Source of the DNA: Bugula neritina
Taxonomy: Eukaryota; Bryozoa; Gymnolaemata; Cheilostomatida; Bugulidae
Assembly (NCBI GenBank): GCA_964035545.1
Contig: OZ037769.1
Coordinates: 1,286,501 to 1,350,500 of the forward strand
Direction of reading: 5' to 3'
DNA: 64,000 nucleotides
Part shown: positions 60,755 to 64,000 of the stretch, one piece after another
Numbering within the stretch: the stretch's first letter is position 1
Layout: each line of letters starts with the position of its first letter
Position numbers and translations under genes: made by a program
The notes under the pieces: model-generated
Told to the model about the DNA's origin: nothing
The model's input: the letters and a program-made list of their open reading frames with translations, nothing else
The model's database searches: none

Positions 60755-63700
60755 TCACTCAAACTGACTGACAGCCCCAGCAGGTTCTGTCACAATTAGA
60801 TCTTCATGTCCGGAGAGCTCGCTGAGTCTCATACCACCACTGACCTCTTCGTGCTGCTGAGCGTAGATCAGATTGTTGGCTGTGCCGATATCCATGAGAG
60901 TTTTGTAACATTGGTCTCGGCTCAGAAGGCCTCCGAATATGTGCGGCTGTGAGTGTATATGATAGGAAGAGATATTAACTTGCCCTACTTCACTATAAGA
61001 TATTATATTGTTATACTATAGTAGAAATTAGGAGATAATTAAGAGTTTTAAGTTTTTACCATTTCGAATCCCTGTTCGACAATCTCCAAGGACATCCCAT
61101 TGCCGGGTAGAAAAGAAATGGGTTTCCTTTTCTCAATCCTCGCAATGTTAGCCAATGGGATGGCTCTTCGCTCATCAGCCCGCACCATCTCGTAGCAGAG
61201 GAAGCTGAGAGCAAGAGAAGATAACTACTATCAACATATGTACTGTATATATTACATATATTATATTACATATATTATATTACATATATTATATTACATA
61301 TAATATATTACACACATTATATTACACACATTATATTACATATATTATATTACACGTATTATATTACACGTATTATATTACATATATATTATATTACGTA
61401 TATTATATTACCTAGGGGTGAGGTACAACTTGGCATGTTTCTGGAAGGCGGTGGAAACTTTAACAGAAGACTCCTTATTCACGTGAATGCAATGGCGGCC
61501 TCCTTTGAACGCTAAATCAGAAAATATGCACATAATAAAATCGTCTAAAAACTTAAACAATTCCAGAACATGTAACATAACATTTGTGTGTGAGTATATA
61601 ACAGTGGAATATTCTAGAGAGGTCAAGGCCAAAAATAAACCTACGTCCGGCAGGGAAAGGTCGCTCATCATCGGGGAGGTCAAACCTGTCACAGAAGAGG
61701 CGGTCCTCTTCAGACATGGTGTCGCTAGAGAGGAGCAGACTGGCTGAGGAGGACTGCCGGGAGCCAGCGCCTTCTGTGGGAGACTTTGAAAGCTGTGGAC
61801 TTCTGGGTAATATCATCTACAAGCATACAGAGGCAACTCTCTCAACAAGAGAGAGAGTAAACAACACGTGGCCAGAGAGTAGGTCAAATATATAAAAGTA
61901 ACGGAAAATCAACCAATCATATCCTTTGCCCTACAAATGAAACTCACAACTACCAAAGAAATAAGCCACACACAACAATGCAAGTGGCACATCAAGTACA
62001 TGGTAATACACCATCAAGTGTACTGGTGACTCTAAGGCTATATAAGAACCCTTAGAACTGTACTCTGATAAACTATCGCCAACCGAACCTGGTTGTTGGC
62101 GTTACGCTGCGTGTACTTCTCCAGCTGAGCGTCTGTGAGCAGGTTCTGCCAGAGGCGGTGGGTGCTGTCATACTTCTCCTTGACACGTGGGAATCTGTTG
62201 TACACCGGGTCTATCACAAACAGCTTCAGTCCTAGGAACCAGCCTGTATAAAACACCACACTGTCAACACTTCCTGTCAACACATGCTACTGTCTACACT
62301 TCCTGTATAACATATGCTACTGTCTACACATGCTACTGTCAACACTTCCTGTCAACATATGCTACTGTATAACACACCACACTATCAACACTTCCTGTCA
62401 ACATATGCTACTGTCAACACTTCCTGTCAACATATGCTACTGTCAACACATGCTACTGTCAACACTTCCTGTCAACATATGCTACTGTCAACATATGCTA
62501 CTAGTTATCAACACCAGACAGAAAGCACATGTCAGACATGCTGTGAGTAGGTCTATACTCATTGCTGTTGAGATGGAGTTCAATCAATCAGTTTGATATT
62601 TAAAAACTACAAAATTTATAGTTTATATAAAACCCCTTAATCAACTAATACTCGTAATTTTAGCACATAGTATGCCAATCAGTTTGGCAAAACTCTACTA
62701 ACCGATAACAAACACTATGGTGTCTAGTTTGAGACTTACACTAGAGGTAAGTGTCTACTAACCGACAACAAACGCTATGGTGTCTAGTTTGAGACTTACA
62801 CTAGAGGTAAGTGTCTACTAACCGACAACAAACACTATGGTGTCCAGTTTGAGAAAGAGCGTCAGGACGAAAGCGCCACAGAGCGGTGTGAAAATCTGTT
62901 TAGTATCTCCCGTTCTCTTCCACATGAGTAAACTGTAAGAACAACATAATTAAACTGTAAGTATATGAGGAAACTCTAAGTACAACATGTGCAAACTGTA
63001 AGTATAATGTCCTGTAATGAAAATTAAAAACGACTAATTAATTTGAAAGCAACCCAAAATATCTGACTCACTTTTTTGCTTTCTCTAATCCATCAGCCAG
63101 TTGACCGAACTTGTTCTGAAAATAGATACACAGTTTACTGGTAACCATAGATACACAGTTTACTGGTAACCATAGATACACAGTTTACTGGTAACCATAG
63201 ATACACAGTTTACAGGTAACCATAGATACACAGTTTTCTGGTAACCATAGATACACAGTGTACCTACCTGACCTTTGGTGGCCACTTCCAGAACTATATT
63301 AAACTTATCGCTGACACTAGGAAAGTCCTTGTCTTTCTCGGGTTCTATTTTCTTCTTACACGGGAGGAGGGTGATGGGCGGAATCAGTTTCCTGAAAATA
63401 TTTCAAATAGACTAACGTAACATGAACTATTAATCACAAATAACAGCATACACCATGGAGTGGTAGTCATGGTGAATAAAAATTCCTTCATTTCTTGAGG
63501 CAATAGCTGAAGAACTCAAATGGAACAACTTGAGGTTAGCGTTACTTGAAGTCCAAGTAACTTGATGTCCCAGAGGAGGTGAACTTGAAATCAATAGCCG
63601 TCTCATAGTAATACAAACATTTACATGGAGTCCAATAAAGTAGTAGTGAATTATAAATTACAAACTGCAGCGGCAAAGAAACTCACAATGAACTAGATGA

Positions 63701-64000
63701 GAAATATATTAAATGGAGCAGCTTACATTTCTTCTAGAAGATTCAAAGTTAGCCTGAGCACCAGTACAGCGAGTAAACCGGGCACGAGGAGCCCCACCCA
63801 GCAAAGATACATGTAGATCTGAAATCATCCTCATATATATGAATACACATATAATATTATATATAATATATAACATACATGTTTCATGCACAAATTCAAT
63901 AAGTAATACAGAACCTCTCAGGATGTGTGGTGTGTGAAAATTATCAAAAAGCCAATGGGCTAAACATGAACCAAGGATCATCATGTACTGCCATAAACAT
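60755..64000 (-). CDS. GRAMD4: GRAMD4-like protein, 3' part (5' end outside window)
   Basis: Minus strand, ten exons from 5' to 3': 63989-64000 (tentative), 63727-63818, 63268-63391, 63072-63115, 62823-62932, 62089-62243, 61645-61816, 61412-61511, 61060-61204, 60755-60946; phases fit at every junction and the stop is at 60755-60757. Features shared with vertebrate GRAMD4: an N-proximal helix (CWVGLLVPGLLAVLVLRL), SDKFNIVLEVATKGQNKFGQ, LADGLEKAKNLLMWKRTGD, a second hydrophobic pair ending VVGWFLGLKLFVIDPVYNRF, PRVKEKYDSTHRLWQNLLTD, then a GRAM domain (FDLPDDERPFPAG, KLYLTPSFLCYEM, PISFLPGNGMSLEI, HIFGGLLSRDQCYKTLMD). GRAMD4 is a membrane-anchored GRAM-domain protein linked to mitochondria/ER and cell death in vertebrates; its role here is not known. 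Unrelated to the receptor cluster and convergent with it. Confidence 0.85.
61243..61410. repeat. AT-rich minisatellite
   Basis: Tandem units of about 17-19 bases built from TATATTACATAT/TATTATATTACA in an intron of the GRAMD4-like gene, ending next to the donor of exon 61412-61511. Confidence 0.9.
62251..62502. repeat. Minisatellite of CTGTCAACA-type units
   Basis: Irregular tandem repeats of CTGTCAACACTTCCTGTCAA and CATATGCTA blocks in an intron of the GRAMD4-like gene. Open frames through it are produced by the repeat and are not genes. Confidence 0.9.
62695..62854 (-). repeat. 60-bp tandem repeat copying an exon end and its splice donor
   Basis: Two full 60-base units (62695-62754, 62755-62814) and a partial third (62815-62854) that overlaps the real end of exon 62823-62932. 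The intronic copies carry the exon's last 30 or so bases and the GTTAGTAG donor. Confidence 0.85.
63122..63262. repeat. 25-bp tandem repeat, about 5.6 copies
   Basis: Units of ATAGATACACAGTTTACTGG plus TAACC, nearly identical, filling the intron between exons 63072-63115 and 63268-63391 of the GRAMD4-like gene. Confidence 0.95.

Noticed and set aside
62187-62596. Three overlapping plus-strand open frames at 62187-62596
   Set aside because: Produced by the minisatellite and opposite to the GRAMD4-like gene; composition is repeat-driven.

Overview
The window is animal nuclear DNA: AT-rich, with long multi-exon genes split by GT-AG introns of about 100-800 bases and many simple repeats. A tandem family of receptor genes with fucolectin-like (FTP, F5/8C-like) and fibronectin III (FN3) ectodomains, next to a GRAMD4-like gene, suggests an early-branching metazoan, possibly a sponge. 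The species assignment is inference only.

Positions 1-59852 hold four tandem plus-strand paralogues, here called A, B, C and D. All share an ectodomain plan: signal peptide (first exon seen in B, C and D), two fucolectin-like domains (FTP1 and FTP2), seven FN3 domains each coded by two exons, and a membrane-proximal segment with a basic RKKR furin-type site. They then end in two alternating ways. A (448-9666, 5' end outside the window) and C (32100-42500) carry a sushi/CCP exon, one transmembrane helix and a short tail with eight tyrosines, including repeated YSKV and a YxxL-x8-YxxI match to the ITAM consensus. B (11911-30768) and D (43728-59852) carry a transmembrane helix and two tyrosine phosphatase domains (D1, D2). 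The order tail, PTP, tail, PTP fits duplication of a two-gene unit. Introns and upstream regions are shared too, with a mosaic pattern that suggests gene conversion.

D looks intact: its D1 keeps WPD and [11 protein letters not shown]2 has lost the catalytic Cys (Asp in its place) in both PTP copies. B carries three independent lesions: a frameshift in FTP1, a lost splice acceptor in D1, and Arg to Gln in the D1 signature. C has a dead exon and a deletion that together remove FN3-5 and FN3-6, but its phase-1 modules allow in-frame skipping. Mobile elements sit in introns and intergenic DNA: a Tc1-like remnant and a LINE-like 3' fragment in B, a 5'-truncated LINE in C, and a 762-bp inverted-repeat element between A and B.

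Positions 60755-64000 hold the 3' part of a minus-strand gene similar to vertebrate GRAMD4 (ten exons seen, continuing past the window). It is convergent with D and full of minisatellites.

As a working model, the cluster encodes paired lectin-type surface receptors with one ligand-binding plan and opposite signalling tails: a tyrosine-motif (kinase-substrate) form and a phosphatase form. This is inferred from domain layout only.
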